Shown here in pieces: positions 11,912 through 25,061 of a stretch of 64,000 nt of DNA. The stretch comes from Apostichopus japonicus (taxonomy: Eukaryota; Echinodermata; Holothuroidea; Aspidochirotida; Stichopodidae): NCBI RefSeq assembly GCF_037975245.1, contig NC_092571.1:28252564-28316563 (forward strand), read 5' to 3'. Made by a program: the position numbers and the translations under genes. The notes beneath the pieces are model-generated. The model saw nothing but the letters and a program-made list of their open reading frames with translations, had not been told where the DNA came from and ran no database searches. Each line of letters opens with the position of its first letter. Within the stretch, counting starts at the first letter, position 1.

Positions 11912-12663
11912 CTGAAAGAGAAAAATGGAAAAAGAATGTAACAAATCCCATTGAATGCTTTCCTATTTTGTCCCCAAAAAACTATTAAAAAAAACTGTGC
12001 TGCTTTCTTTTTCATAAAACAAATTCCCGCCATTGGAGGGCGGGAGGGTTAGATAACCTGTCCCACTTTCCTAATGATAAATGGCTTGTTGGTAATGATA
12101 TTAAATGCCCTTTTTTGTTGAAAATTAACAAAACAAATGTTATTAAAGAAAAGACTGTATGGAACCTGTGGTACGAAAATCACAGAAGATAAATGTTTGA
12201 GGTAAGTTTTTGTGTCGCCTCTCAATGAAGCCAAAAATTCATCTTTTACATCCGATCAACTTGTGGTATCACATGCATGAAGTCAAGATCTACATTGTAA
12301 GCCAATATAGATAGGGCTACATATAAACCTGATACAGTTAGGCAGGGACGTAGCTAAGGCCTGATGATTGGGGGGGGGGGGGTGGGCTGTAGTGGCTGAA
12401 ATTCCAACTGGATGGGATTTGAAGCCAGAAAATTCCGACTGCTGCCTTGTACCCCCCCCCCCGCACTACTCGTCAATGATGCGGTCAGTTTCAGTTAGAC
12501 ACCCCATCTTTCGCGACTGCACTTTTGTTCCGAACTTTTTTCGATACATTAGTACCACTGGCCCTCACTTCACATTAATCACTCTAGTTAAGCTAGTAAG
12601 CAACTGAGTATAAGCTATCTGCTTGAAGGCTACATATATACTACTAACTAAAAAAGCTATGTT
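11912..12663. other. Gene-free stretch with G/C-run repeat ends
   Basis: It is upstream of the 5' UTR acceptor of the Death-LRAT gene. At 12342 'cagggacgtagctaaggcc' followed by a G run, and the C run near 12452-12462, look like ends of the small G/C-run transposons common here, but I could not pair them with target duplications. Confidence 0.4.
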
Positions 12664-14466
12664 CAGGCGCGTATCCAGGGGGGCGTTGGGGGCGCGCGCC
12701 CCCCGGGTAAGAAAAAGAGGAGAGAAAAAAAAGAGAACAAAAAGGAAAAAAGAGGGGAAAAAAAGAGGAGGAGGAGAGGAAGGAAGGGAAAAGAAAAAGA
12801 AGAAAGAGAGAAAAAGGAGAAAAGGAGGGAGTAGAAGAAAAACGCCAAGACACCGGGAAGAGAAAGAGGAACAGTGACATCATTACAGCGCTGCTCCCTA
12901 TTATATACACATGGTAGATAGTGACGGATCAAGGATTTCGGAAGGGGTTTGCCTCACCCTACCCCTTACACCGACAACTCCATTTTTGACGTTTCCATTT
13001 TTCCTCTCTCACTCATGATCTATATACTATATATGGTCTATCATACGCCTTAAACAATTGTAGAATTGTGCTATGAAACCAACTGTGGCTGGTCTCGAAC
13101 TCGACCGTGTCGTCGGGGAACATGACGCATTTCGGGAAGGGGCGACCGCCCCCCCCCCTTCAGCATATTTTTTTTATGATATCGCCAGTAATTTCAAAAT
13201 AGAAAGTGCTTAGATGCAACTTACAAGGCCTGGGAAGTGTCGTTTCCAGCGATCTGAGAGGCATTTCCGGCCAAAATTTACTTGTACGCTTCGCGCCAAC
13301 AAATGGTCCTGGGTAGTGCCATTTCCAGTGATCTGGGAGGCATGTTCGGCCAAAATTTTCTTGAAGGCTTCGCGCCAACTAATGGTGGCGCTACGCTTCG
13401 CCTCTCTCTTGGCAAATTCCTCACTACGCACCTGTTCGAATTTGTAAAGCAACCGCAGCAGAATTCACATCATATCAGTGAGCATGAAAATGGCGTTCCG
13501 GGATGAATAGCCTCAAAACTGTCCGACTTGCCCGAAAAAATAACCAACATTTTTTGCGCGCTCCGAGCGCGTTCAACATGTTATGGTCAATATCATATAA
13601 ACAAGCATCGGTTATTAACCCTACATCGCATACCATCGTGTACCGTGCGGTCCGTGAAAGTTGCAATGCGCAGTGTACCGCGGGATGCTAATGTAAACAA
13701 CGAAATGTCTTATGGAAAAAAGGCATGGAGGTCCAATTATGTCAAAACTCTCTTTAACATTAGAAATGGCGAATTAGGGGCGGCCGCCTCCTACGCCTAT
13801 GTGTGTAGTTTTCGGTTTCGGAAATATCTGCTATTTTCTTCATTTCCTTCAACCAAGTTTTATAATAGCCGTTATAAGAGGTTTTAATATTTGTACACCA
13901 AAAAATTAACTGTGTCTGAATTTTCGAAAATTTCTGACCAACATTCTTTATGCACACTTCCCTCTACTCGCGCAATTTTGACCGGTCTGTTAGGGGTTCA
14001 AGGAGGTTTTTCTATATTGGTTGTCCATAGATAAAATTTTGTGCAACATTATGGGTATGTTTTGAAGTGAGTTTATTCACGAGAAATGTGGATTTTCAAA
14101 TTCTGAACAAATAATGGGCTTGGAACCTTGAAAAGTGGGCCTGACGGATATTGTGGGCCGCGACGTAGAATCACCTATAAAAAGCAATGATCCACAGGAC
14201 ATGCGATGAGGTCGAACATGATTTGTGACTGGTGATAATCTTCAAAAGGTTATGGATGGGAAAAAAACTATCGGGAAATACTTGGTTCTCAGGCAAAAAG
14301 TGTACATCTGGTGGGTCATTTTCAAGCCCGAGAAGTGCCATTTCCGGTGATCTGGGTGGTATCAAAACCAGAAATTTTCTTCTACGCTGCGCGCCAACCG
14401 ATGGTGGCGCTCCGCTTAGATAGTAATTCGCGCCCCCCGGGTTAGAAAATCCTGGATACGCCACTG
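12664..14466. mobile_element. Non-autonomous DNA transposon, family A, copy 1 (1.8 kb)
   Basis: The left end CAGGCGCGTATCCAGG and right end CCTGGATACGCCACTG form imperfect terminal inverted repeats, each followed inward by a GC-rich run. The whole element matches 48609-50786 in inverted orientation. It contains a homopurine tract (about 12706-12870), two tandem copies of the shared ~95-bp core at 13235-13430, and a third core at 14330-14425. No transposase frame is present. Flanks show no clear target duplication (gctatgtt / attctttt), so an end may have been exchanged or lost. Confidence 0.8.
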
Positions 14467-14494
14467 ATTCTTTTTTTTTTCAACAAATCATATT

Positions 14495-14790
14495 CGACGA
14501 CATAGTGACGAAAAATGCTCAATTGTTCACTTCATTCCGACTGAGCATTTGGAATGAAGTGAACAATTTTACATTTTGCAGAAAATGTTGAGTTGACGAG
14601 ATTCGATAAGTTGTCAATTAAAATTTTGCAGAAACTTGTTCAACTGCTCAGTTGGAATGAAGTGAACAATTGAACATTTTGCAGCAAAATGTTGAATTGA
14701 TGAGATACGATAAGTTGTCAATTAAACATTTTGCTCAATTGCTCAGTTAAAGCAACTGAGCAATCCAACATTTTTCTGATTTTTGATAAG
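14495..14790. repeat. Two-unit repeat with palindromic parts
   Basis: 'ggaatgaagtgaacaatt' and 'gataagttgtcaattaaa' each occur twice, at about 14551/14657 and 14605/14710, giving a unit of about 105 bp. Inverted parts ('tgaacaattgaaca', 'gctcagttaaagcaactgagc' split) can fold. It starts soon after the end of family A copy 1 but is not part of the 48.6-kb copy. Confidence 0.75.
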
Positions 14791-17666
14791 ATTTTATCTT
14801 GTTATCTAAACAATTTACTGAAAAATGTTGACTTATTGGGGCAGTTTTTCTTATGTTGATGGCACTTTTAAGCTTCCGTAGATTAGCATCGAGTGTTGTA
14901 TACCATATAGACAATATATATGAACTAACTTGAAGCTAGCCAACAGGGTCAACCCACCCAATAGCAAATTTAGTACATAAATTAACCGAATTGAAGTTGG
15001 CGAACGTTGTACAGTAGTTCTAGTAGGCATTTTTTTTAGAGTATTCAAAATCATACGAAGATTTGTAAGGTGGAGTTTAAGGATCACGAGATACAATTTC
15101 TCAACGTGGCAAGGAAAACGTGGTAAATATGATTGATTAAAGGTCAATTTTTAGGTCATTCATAATCACAGGAATATAAGCAATGTCGCACGTGAAATAT
15201 GTCCAATTAAAAACGAGGAAAAAACGCTTAAAATATTAAACATGTGAAAGAACACAATCCTCTTACCCCAAATCCAACGTTTTGATTAAAACGACACTAC
15301 CGTTATGAGTTTATGATGATTTTTGTGACCCTAAATCCCCTGGGAATTTGAAAATCCCCGTACGGTTCACTGCGCGTTGACATAATGAAACATGACACTG
15401 TTGACAGATATTAGTAAACACATCAATCACGGACACACGAGCAGCATTATGAATATTCATATTTATCGCGTGTAAGTTCGTCCATTACAATAACGCAGTA
15501 GTGCGACAGAAAAGGTATGCTGGAACATCGCTACGAACCGCATTGAAAATATAGTTTTACCTTCTGAGCAGGGACCAAATATATGACGTACATGTGGTCA
15601 TGCGTACAAGCTGTAACTACTGTGAAACGACCATAATCGATGCAGCCGACGGTATAGCCGATGCATTGTAAACAGCGGGAACATTTAAATGAGATTCAGC
15701 CGAATAATTGAGTAAAAAGGAGAAATATTTGGCAAAAAAGCAACAAATTAATTTCAACGAATTAGTTTCACCGAAGAATCCAGGGGTATGTTTGAGTTAT
15801 ACACTTACTATCTTAAGTTCTATAGGTCCAAATTCGTACAATTTCATGGCATACATGCAAAGCCAGGCTACTGAAAATTGTTGATAAAAGAATGCAACAT
15901 TTTGTATTGACCCTAGGCCTAGGCCTAAATTGGTTCTACTGTACACTATAGCCTTCTTGGTAATATTTAAGCACTAGTAGTAGTACTACTACTAGGGCCT
16001 ATATAGCCTAGGCCTATCACTTTACTTAGTGTATGCTTCCTAGTGTTAGTGTTACCGAGTGTTAGGGTGGCTAAATGATTGATTTTGCCTCAACTGATAA
16101 AAATTCCGTTAAATTAAATGAAATGTAGGATACAGAATTTTGTAAACACCAGATCCAGTAAGTTGCCAATTGACTGATTTTCTGGCTCATAGCTAGGGCC
16201 TGTGGCTGAAACTAAGCCTATTTCCAACTGTGTAGACAATGGTTAGGTTGCTGTCACCAATTTAAACTACTTGTAAGCTATTGGCATAGGCTATAGTGTA
16301 GCCTCATGGGGTGCATTGGTAATAAATAATTACCTGCTTTATTGCATGTTATATGGCGTAGGACATTATGCGACACACCCACATTTTCTGATTTTAAAGT
16401 GGCAACGAATAGTCTAAGAACAATTTGAGCATCCCTAGAATTTCTCAATAATACTTGGACCAAAATAATTCATAATAAGTTCCTCTTTTTGCAGAATTAC
16501 TGCAGAACCGTGAATTCTAGGAAAACCTCTGTTCACATTATTTTGTACAATACTACACTGCACAATATAATTCAATCTACAGCAGTGACTTTGTTAATGA
16601 CTGACCAAAAATTAAAGAACTTCACAGTTTCATCAAATTAGGAAAAAACTATACATTCATAGCGAGACAAAGCATTCCAGAAAAATACTAGGTCATAATT
16701 TGTGGAATGAATTTATTTTGTTGATAAATTTGACAGTTTGAAGGCTATACCTATACGTTAATTGAAAACATGCTGTAAATTAACTTATAGGTATATTTTA
16801 TGATTTTATATTTGCTCTACTCTTATGTATTGAGCACTCTTGCAGCAGCAAGTGAACAATTGAACTTTGTGATACAGGGATGTGCCCACACTGAGCGTCA
16901 CTAGGCGGCTTAGCACTAAAACTTACCACCCAGCACTGTCCACAAAATTGTGACTCCCGCCCAGCACTATTATCATCTAAAATCCAGACATTCCTAACAT
17001 TATATTCAAAATTAATTGGGCCACATGTATCCTCGTTTCCCCCCATTTGTCAAATTCACATAAACACAGGTGCGGATATATGAAGTAGGTGTGGCTGTAA
17101 TCTGCAGCATGCAGTATCACACTACACTAGCTCTGTATACAACTTGCCCTTGTCAATGTCTGGCTGGCAGTTGTAGCGGGAGGGCACCACGTATGTAAAA
17201 ATGTCACCGCTTCTCTTAGACCCCTTCCCCGGTGTACTCGGCACTCAGGAAATCCAGAGGTATGGATGAGCGCACAGTGTTCAATACGAATAGTCGATAG
17301 AGTAAAAAAGGAGAGAAAGGAAGTCAAGACAGATATTATAGTTGTTATTTATCACTTGCTATAAGAACCTCAAAGTTATGAATATTATAAAGGTGTTAGT
17401 TGAGCTGTCAAAGCCGTTTACCAAAATGCACTGTTGATCTTGTCATCTCTTTAAGGCTTTTGAACATGTAAATGAAATTGGAAGTCAGTATTGTGTGTGT
17501 ATGTTAAAATGACATTCACACTGTCAAATCTATAAGTACCAATTTATGAAAGCCTTTTAAAAGCCTCAACACACCTTTCTTAGTTCGATACATTTTCTTT
17601 TCAAACCATGCCAGGATATGCTGTACCACCATGTTTCATGATGATGTTTGGTATGTCTTTTTACAG
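14791..17666. other. Gene-free AT-rich stretch with TAGGCCTA-type motifs
   Basis: No exon was recognised. The 15.9-16.3 kb part is rich in CCTAGGCCTA motifs and contains a palindromic 'actagtagtagtactactactag' segment near 15970. The 5' UTR exon and promoter of the GTF2I-like gene, and possibly those of the Death-LRAT gene pointing the other way, could lie here, but I cannot place them. Confidence 0.4.
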
Positions 17667-19000
17667 ATGGATGAGATGCGGTCCTTGCAACCTACTTCAG
17701 GTTATTTTGTTGTGGTTCCACAAGGTGGAGACCCTAGATATGGAGGCACACAGAGTGGCAACATATTCATTGAAAATGAATATGAGGCTGTCGTCGAAGG
17801 GTTCTGCAAAGGTAAATGTCTGACTTCTGTATATTCAATAAACAGTGAGCTTAGTACCTTCAATTGCCCAGGAAGAACAAATCAATTAACAGATCACAGC
17901 AAAATACACGAATCGACTCATTAAACATCTGCGTTCAATAATCTTTGGATTACAGGGTTCAGGAATACAGATTTAAGAAATCTTCATAGGTTAACACAGC
18001 TGATGTAACAGAAAATATGAAATGTTCTGTCTATTACTATAGGCATAATAAAAACATAAGTATGGTTGATGCAGCAAACCAATTGACCATATTTTTTATG
18101 CATGCAACACCCCACCTTTTCTCTATTTGTGTCGCCTATTGTAGCAATGAATGACACCTACTTTCTATCATTGTTTTGGCAGGATTGGATGCTCGGGTAA
18201 CAGCAAAGACTTCAATTACTGTCCATGACATACGGCAGCTCTTTAATAGCAAATATGGTTAGTTGAACATACTGAAACTATTTGCCAGAGTAAGTGGTGA
18301 CACAATTGTGCCATTGAAAGGCAGGGGAGCTCTGAGACACCAAACTTCTGCATTGGCCACACTGTATGCAAAAGTATGACCATATACAGTTCATTTATGG
18401 GCACGGGACACTTCAGTTTATCAAAAATCCAAATTCAATCACACATTGAAATAATACTTAAATTATTAGATACTCCATTATGTACCACCTTTGTCTACAC
18501 ATTCAGTGGCACTAACACTAAACTTGACCACATGTTCTGCTGACTTGCAAACACTCACTACCAGTCTGTCAGTTGAACATGAAATATTAGAATGGTTTAT
18601 CTATATCAGTAAAGAATGCAAATCAAACAAATACAAATGGTAGCAACATCCTATGTCTTATTGAGCAAAATATTTATTTCTGACAATTTATTTTTCTTCA
18701 GATGTAGTGATAAATGGATATCCAGCACTTTTTATCATATTGTGATATGAGTTCTTATGACAAAATATCGCTCAACCCTACTGTACTCCATAAGTTATAT
18801 TAAACGTGACCTCTCTTCCATTTGCAGCTGAAGCAGTTGGGCAGCCTGGCAAGAAACTGCCGTACAAAACACTTTTTAATTTACAAATGGATGGGCTTCC
18901 AGAAGGAATTGTGTTTAAGAAGCCACAATGCTATGGGACAGCCCAGCTACGTAGGATTTGGAATGCCCGAGAGAGCATTAAATGTATAGTTAAATCGTAA
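17667..19000 (+). CDS. Small protein with one TFII-I (GTF2I) repeat, three exons, 130 residues
   Basis: Exons are 17667-17811, 18183-18257 and 18828-19000, both introns in phase 1 with GT/AG ends. The first ATG directly follows an AG acceptor (tttttacag), implying an upstream non-coding exon. Residues about 62-130 match the TFII-I repeat: an HDIRQLFNSKY helix, a Lys/Pro loop, then MDGLPEGIVFKKP, which is the near-invariant 'GLPEGIPFRRP' signature, then a helix and ESIKCIVKS. The N-terminal 50 residues (GYFVVVPQGGDPRYGG...) are not recognised. TFII-I repeats bind DNA in transcription factors that carry several of them in vertebrates; a single-repeat protein is far smaller. It could be a DNA-binding regulator or derived from a mobile element. 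Nuclear location is inferred from the family. Confidence 0.8.
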
Positions 19001-19334
19001 CTTTATTAATCGTAATTTTATCGTTTTTATACTTCTTGCCTCATTGCCTTCAAGTTGCCTCATTGCCTTCTTGCCATAAATATGAGTAGATACAGCTCCA
19101 AAATCAAAGTTATATATATGAGATTTAATCGCCTCTTTTTTTAACTGGCCTGAAGGAATTTTGTTTTTTTACTAAACAGGAAACCTCAGAGACGGTATTA
19201 TTATTTTTATTATTATTTATTTTATATATATATATCTATATTTACAAAGTATGATAAGCCAGAGGAAAGGCTATTGGTACCATAGCATTTAAGTTTTTGC
19301 TTTCTTTACCTTCAGTAGTACTATATACAGTTGT

Positions 19335-19340
19335 AATAAA
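19335..19340 (+). terminator. Candidate poly(A) signal AATAAA of the GTF2I-like gene
   Basis: An AATAAA hexamer lies 335 bases after the stop codon on the coding strand, followed by ordinary AT-rich sequence. No closer canonical hexamer was seen. Use of this signal is inference. Confidence 0.45.
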
Positions 19341-19969
19341 GTTACAGAAATGGAATTATAGGGGTACGGTGGGATCAAACTTGATTTTGATGTTTGAAAC
19401 CATTCAACAGAACTTTCAGCACAGATAACATAAAATGCTTGTATGGATTGGAGGAAATCCCCTTAAACCATGGGAGGCAAATCGATAAAATTGACTGATA
19501 ACAGTCTAAACATGGTTGTACCCATGAGATATTTTAAGTTGGATGGAAGGTGTCCAATTGTGTGGAAATAGTATATTCACTTTTTTGGATGATACAAGCT
19601 TTCAGTGCAAGTGAACCTTTAGATTTGTTGGTGAATAAATGTTCAATATCAAATATACTGACACTTGTCTAGTGTCATCTCATTACTTATAAGGCATACT
19701 ACAGCACCAGAAAGTCATTTCGTATTCATATCTCTTTCATTTTTTTCTTCGTGTTTGGAACTCCGTCCATATATTTATATTTCTGGCTGTACCTAGTTAA
19801 TGTGCTATTTAAGAATGATTTTGAGTATTCTATATTCAAAAAGACATCTGACCATGTCATAGGTAAATTGTTCACATTTTCAACATTTTGTTGCACTTAA
19901 ATGAGGTTTGATAGTTAATGTGTGAAGACACATTCAGTGGTGATTACTTTAGTTGGTTTACACATTTTA
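19341..19969. other. Gene-free flank after the GTF2I-like gene
   Basis: AT-rich sequence without recognisable exons, RNA genes or repeat ends. Confidence 0.5.
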
Positions 19970-20570
19970 TCCAAGTAATTTTTTAGCAAAGGAACCTTTG
20001 TAGTCAGGTTGGCATGTGTGTGTCTGTCTGTGTGTGCACCTGTGACACTTGCTTGGGTACACTGTAACTCAACAAGGGATGGTTGGACTTAACTCAAACT
20101 TGGTATATAGATCCGCCATAGTGAGAAGGTTTGCCCTATTGTTTTTGGTGCCTGTGAACGTCACCAAAGGTCAGTTAGAGGCCAAAAACCAAAATACTAA
20201 AAAAAGCAATAACTCCCATTGACAGGGTCCAACATAGTTGATATTTTGGGACTAGTTGTGAATAGGGTAAGGGATCATTTCCAAACATAAAGGTTATGTG
20301 ATCCAAGGTCATCAAAGGTCAATTAGGGGTCACAAACTAGTATTTTGGCAATAATTTGAGAACAAAATGTCCCTCAAGGGTTGGAAGTTATGCTATTGTA
20401 ATCCAAACGTTGACCTGCATTTGGGTGACCTTTGACCTCAGGTTGACCTCCAGTGACCTGTATTAGTTTCTTTCTAGTTGATTAATGGAATGTTCTTGGC
20501 CATATTCCGATCTAAATTGTCCATAAGTTGACTCCTCTGCAACCTTTGTGTGCGAAGTTATTAGACATCA
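19970..20570. repeat. Dispersed repeat rich in GACCTTTGACC / AGGTCA motifs
   Basis: A TG-rich start ('tgtgtgtctgtctgtgtgtg') is followed by 'caacaagggatggttggact' and then by repeated 'aaggtcat', 'aaggtcaattaggggtca' and 'tgacctttgacctcaggttg'. The layout resembles old satellite-like or retroposed repeats of marine invertebrates. I know no named family for it. Confidence 0.55.
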
Positions 20571-20668
20571 AGGTTTCTTTTGGTTTTGTTAGAATTCTTA
20601 ATAAGTACAGTTAGGATGATTCTGTGCGCCGAAAAGGTGTGAGCTTATATTTGTTCTTAACGTGTAGC

Positions 20669-20990
20669 ATATTATGCATTTATATGCCAGGGTGTTATAA
20701 CACACTAACACGTGTTATGTTTTGGGAGCATGCGAGAGCTAGATATGTTAAAGATACAATACAGTAAATCGTAGTGGTATTATATATTTTTTTTTATATA
20801 TTTTTTATATTTTTATATTTTTTATTTTATTTTTATATAGACTAATATAAAATATTTCTTGATTTTTGATTTTTTATATTTTTTTTATATTTTTTTTATT
20901 TTTTTAACACAGGCCGCAATAAAATGTGCCTCTAGCATAACACGTGTTATCATGTTATAACACAGATGCATATAAATGCGCAATATATTC
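20669..20990. repeat. Foldback (inverted-repeat) element around an AT-rich spacer
   Basis: The arm at 20669-20720 ('gcatttatatgc...gtgttataacac...aacacgtgttat') is mirrored by 20933-20985 as its reverse complement with few mismatches. The 210-bp spacer is almost entirely A and T. This is the structure of a MITE or foldback element; no target duplication was seen. Confidence 0.75.
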
Positions 20991-20999
20991 AAGTCGAAA

Positions 21000-22379
21000 A
21001 CGCTATTATAAGCAACTGTACAATTCGGTTCGGGTGTTCTGTGAGACCTGTAAAAAATAGGCCAACTCTTGCTCATATCAGTCACCTGGTCCTCAACAGG
21101 TTCTCAAAAGGACCAACGGATGATTTGTGATATTTTTGGCAATAATATTGTGTGTGTACATCGGACCACATAACAATTTTAGGACAGTACTGCTTGCTCC
21201 TTTGTAAATATTCCTTACGAGCAAGGAACCATAGTGCCCTTGGGCTCTTTTATGTGAGGTTATCATCAAATGACAGAATCGTATTCATTATTGTCTTCAT
21301 CAGTGCTATATCATACTTTGCACCAAACTTTCTTTGCATGATCATATACAGTTATATTGATATGAGAGTATGTGGATAGGAAATACACATATTAACTATA
21401 AATTAACCTCTGTGTCCTTATTATCCAGATATATAACAGAATTGCTAGAAATTTCCTACATAGAATATACAAAAAAATGGTTATGGAGGCATACCAAAAA
21501 TTATCAAAGAAGATGCTAAAATCATGTTTAAAACTAAGAGTGAGGATCGAGGGTGAAGAGCAATGTTGGAAATCTCTACATTCATTCAGTGGGTCTTGTG
21601 GCAACTTTTCCTTGGTAACCAGAAGACCATACTTTTTATCATAGAAAGGAACACATGTGTCCCATTAAAAATGAATTTTGGGGTGTAACCAGATCATGCT
21701 GATCAAGCGCTCTACAAAAGCTTTTATCTGCTCGTATAGTAATGATGCTAAGAATGAGACTGCATTAATGGAAAGACTCCCAGTTCCCAACGCCAATATC
21801 ATGATAACAGGATATTCGAATCCACACGACTTATGAATGCGATGAAACTTTTCTTCAATTTCTCGTCCGCCAGTTCAGAGCAGGGACCTATTTTACTTAG
21901 CCGCTAACAACCCCTTCAATGATATTAAGATCGCAGATTCGTTATTTGGTTTACCTGTTCGTCGCGCGCGACATTCGATACACCATCAATTAAGTCCATG
22001 ACCAGATAAACGCCATGTATACAATTACGGCTCTGAATTACAGTCGAGTTTCTCTACAGAAACTCTAAATTTCTGACCCCAATGGCGCCCTCATATTGAC
22101 GTTAAACTTAAAACTATCAGTAAAATCCTGGTTCATCCATTAAATGTTTCGGTGCGTCAGATGAACGCAGAAATAAACCAGCGGGTTCTCTTAGTGTTAC
22201 CGTCCCCAATGATATAAGGCGAGGGTACCTCATGGTTATGTTCAATTGATCGTATCTTAGCCGTCGAGAAATATCTTCCCAGTATAAGGGGTAATGCACA
22301 ATAATAAGAATTACGTTACGACCCGCATTCCTCAGAGGGCCAAACCCTAATTAAGACATTGCGCACACTCGGGACCTAA
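21000..22379. other. Gene-free stretch
   Basis: Only short frames without motifs. No repeats with recognisable ends. Confidence 0.45.
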
Positions 22380-24240
22380 AAGTGGACAGTCGGGACCTGA
22401 AGTCCTAACATCAACTATTTTTTTTCGTCAGTCCCAACCCCACCGGACCCCACGGGATCTTCACGGGACCCCCACGGGACGGGGTAAAAAAAATTTACCC
22501 CCCAAATTTGAAAAAAATTATAAAGGGGGGGGGGCCTAGGCGCGTGGAATGTATTAAATTGAAAAAAAATCATATAAAAGTTGACCGGAAGTGACCAAAA
22601 TAATATTGTAAGTTATGTAATAGGTGCCTAAGTCCGAATGTCCATTTCCAGGTCCCGAGTGTCCATTTTTTTTGTGTCTATCTCCAACAGTGGGGGTTCC
22701 ATGGGTGCGATATTTGGTCAAAGGGCTGAACTGATGTCACGGTACACCCACCAACACTTCCGGTCAGTTTTGGTCACATGACTATTTATCGCAGCCAAAA
22801 AATGCAAGTAACTTTGGGTAATACTTGACTACTTTATTTTGGAAAATGACTACCTCTAGGTTACGGTCGAAAATCGTAATCTTTGACCTTTGACCTCCAA
22901 ATGTCTTATGGATGTTAAGGGTTGATAGGGCACTTACATATGAAAAGGGCAAGTATATATCACTTCCGGTTCATGTGTTATAGGGGGTCAAAGGTCTAAA
23001 ATGTCGTTCCTTCCAAAAAAGGTCAAAAATCGTGAGAGTGACCTATTTTCACGAAACTAGCAGCGATGACGTGTGACGTCATAAGGAACACTCACGTGAA
23101 AAAAATCGACAATGAGGTCATCGGGTCAAAGGTCAATCAGAGGTAAAAAATTTAATTCATCAAAAATTCATTTTTTTTATTGGATATGATAATTCGGACC
23201 ACCGAAAAAGGTCAAAAAGTTTTTTTTTTTACCTAAGGTCATACCAATCCAAGATGGCTTCCACTCAAAGTTAACCCCAACCCCTAGGGTTAGCTAGGAT
23301 TAGCTTGGGGTTAGCATATTCGACTCCTGTGTGTACACGATATGGTTTTTCGGGACACAAATTGGTGTCGTGATGTAACTCGATGCGTACTATCACGTGA
23401 TTATTTTAAACTTGTTTCAAGTTGTTTACTTTCTGAATGAGGGCGCTTTAAAGATTTACCTAGGGGTGCGTTTCTGAGACCGGAGGAATGAGCTATTAAC
23501 CTGTAACTTACACTGAAGTCTCATCTCTTTAGGTTGTACAAAATAAGTTCCGTTTTTGTGGATGTTTTCTTCTGACCGGAAGTGACGTTACCAAACGCAA
23601 TATCATCGATTATTACAAAACTCGATCATCGATTGCATTCTAAAAAGCAGCAAAAATATTTCGAGACATCTTATATTGATTCAGTGAGTTTCAACATTTT
23701 TTATAAATATTAGACAAAATGGCGGTCTAAATAAATATTCATAAGAAAACATTACAAAATATTTTTAAAAAACAATCAAAGACCGGAAGCAGATCAAACG
23801 ACGTTTATATAATCTCTAAATATTAGTTTGAACTAAATCTGGTATTTAAAGCTAATCGGGTGAACTGTATTTTCCCGTCGAAAATAGTGCCCCCACCTAA
23901 TGACGTAATAAATTCGAAATCGCGCAAACTACATGCAAATATTGTTCATGATAGTTTCGGACATGCTGAAACCATTGGTGCTATTTTGAAAACGATCGGA
24001 TTTTTTGTTGCTGAGATATGGGTAAAAATATGTCAAAAGTGGGTCAGATGTGACGTCACGCTACATCGACAGCGGGAACCTGATGGGAACGGGACTTCCG
24101 GTAATGAAAGAACACAGAAGGGACTATTTATCGATTATAACTTTTCCAAATGTTGCCGTCGGCGCAGGCGTGCTTGTTTATGGTTATTATAGCTACTACA
24201 CGTGAAAAACACCTTTTTTTTGGGGGGGGGTGGGGTGGCA
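22380..24240. repeat. Repeat-rich non-coding region with 'ccggaagtgac' and 'gaggtcaaaggtca' motifs
   Basis: The motifs CCGGAAGTGAC and GACCTTTGACC recur many times, for example near 22575, 22885-22895, 22995, 23115 and 23575. 'cccacgggac' is repeated around 22450-22480. The 110-residue frame at 23860-24192 has no recognisable domain and lies in this repeat context, so I do not call it a gene. Confidence 0.5.
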
Positions 24241-24677
24241 TCCAAAACGTATAGACTATAACCCCTCCACGAGTATTAATGCTACAGTATGAGTTATCTA
24301 CACGTAGCTACGACTCTTTCCTCCCACATATGAAAATTCAGCCCTGTCACATACCCGCAGTGGAAAGGATGGGGGTACCCAAAAGAGTGACTTTTTAACT
24401 TTTCAAGACAAAAACACCTATTTTTGGCGCAAATAAAAATCAAATAGACGGATAGCCTTTCCCAGTCTAATAATTACACGAAATTGGTGTATAACAAAAA
24501 CTATGGTAGAACAGCCTTCCAGAGTGACCATCATTTTGTTGATATCTCTGGATAAACTGCAAACCAATGTTTTAGGCATCTGTGTTTGATTGGGGAAATT
24601 TTAATTATGCATTATTTAGTAATTCACAAAGATTGAAGGTGACAGGCACAGGTTGGAACGAGATTTTAATTAAAGGC

Positions 24678-24790
24678 AGTGGCGGCGGAACCGGGGGGGG
24701 GGCTTGGGGGGGGGGGGGCTCATCCCCCCAATGAAAAAGTTGAGGGGGCAAATGCATGATAAGCCCCCCCCCCCAATATTTACCAAGGCT
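24678..24790. repeat. End of a G/C-run DNA transposon (unpaired)
   Basis: 'cagtggcggcggaaccgggg' at 24678 followed by G runs matches the termini of the hAT-like elements in this window (for example 30297). The other end and a target duplication were not found. Confidence 0.5.
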
Positions 24791-25061
24791 CCGAAACGTG
24801 CATCTCCCCAATTTTCAATGCATACTTGTCGATCTGTCCGATGCACACGTATACTATATAGGTGTAATAATTTTAGTAATTGCTGGGGGACCCTGGTCCC
24901 TCGGTCCGTCCCCTGGCTATAGACCACATTGTCACCCCAACCGCGTCTTCACGCCCCGTGAAAAGTGGAAGCATGAGTGTGAGTACCGGTAAGCGTAACA
25001 CAACTTCGTCTTAGGCCAATGACTTGCCTCATTTCAGCCAGTTCTCCAACATCCCCTTACT

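Noticed and set aside
12623-12932. Basic or Phe/Leu-rich frames in the purine tract
   Set aside because: Low-complexity translation of a homopurine tract inside a non-autonomous transposon.
23860-24192. 110-residue plus-strand frame
   Set aside because: No recognisable domain, lies in repeat-rich DNA, no splice or promoter support.
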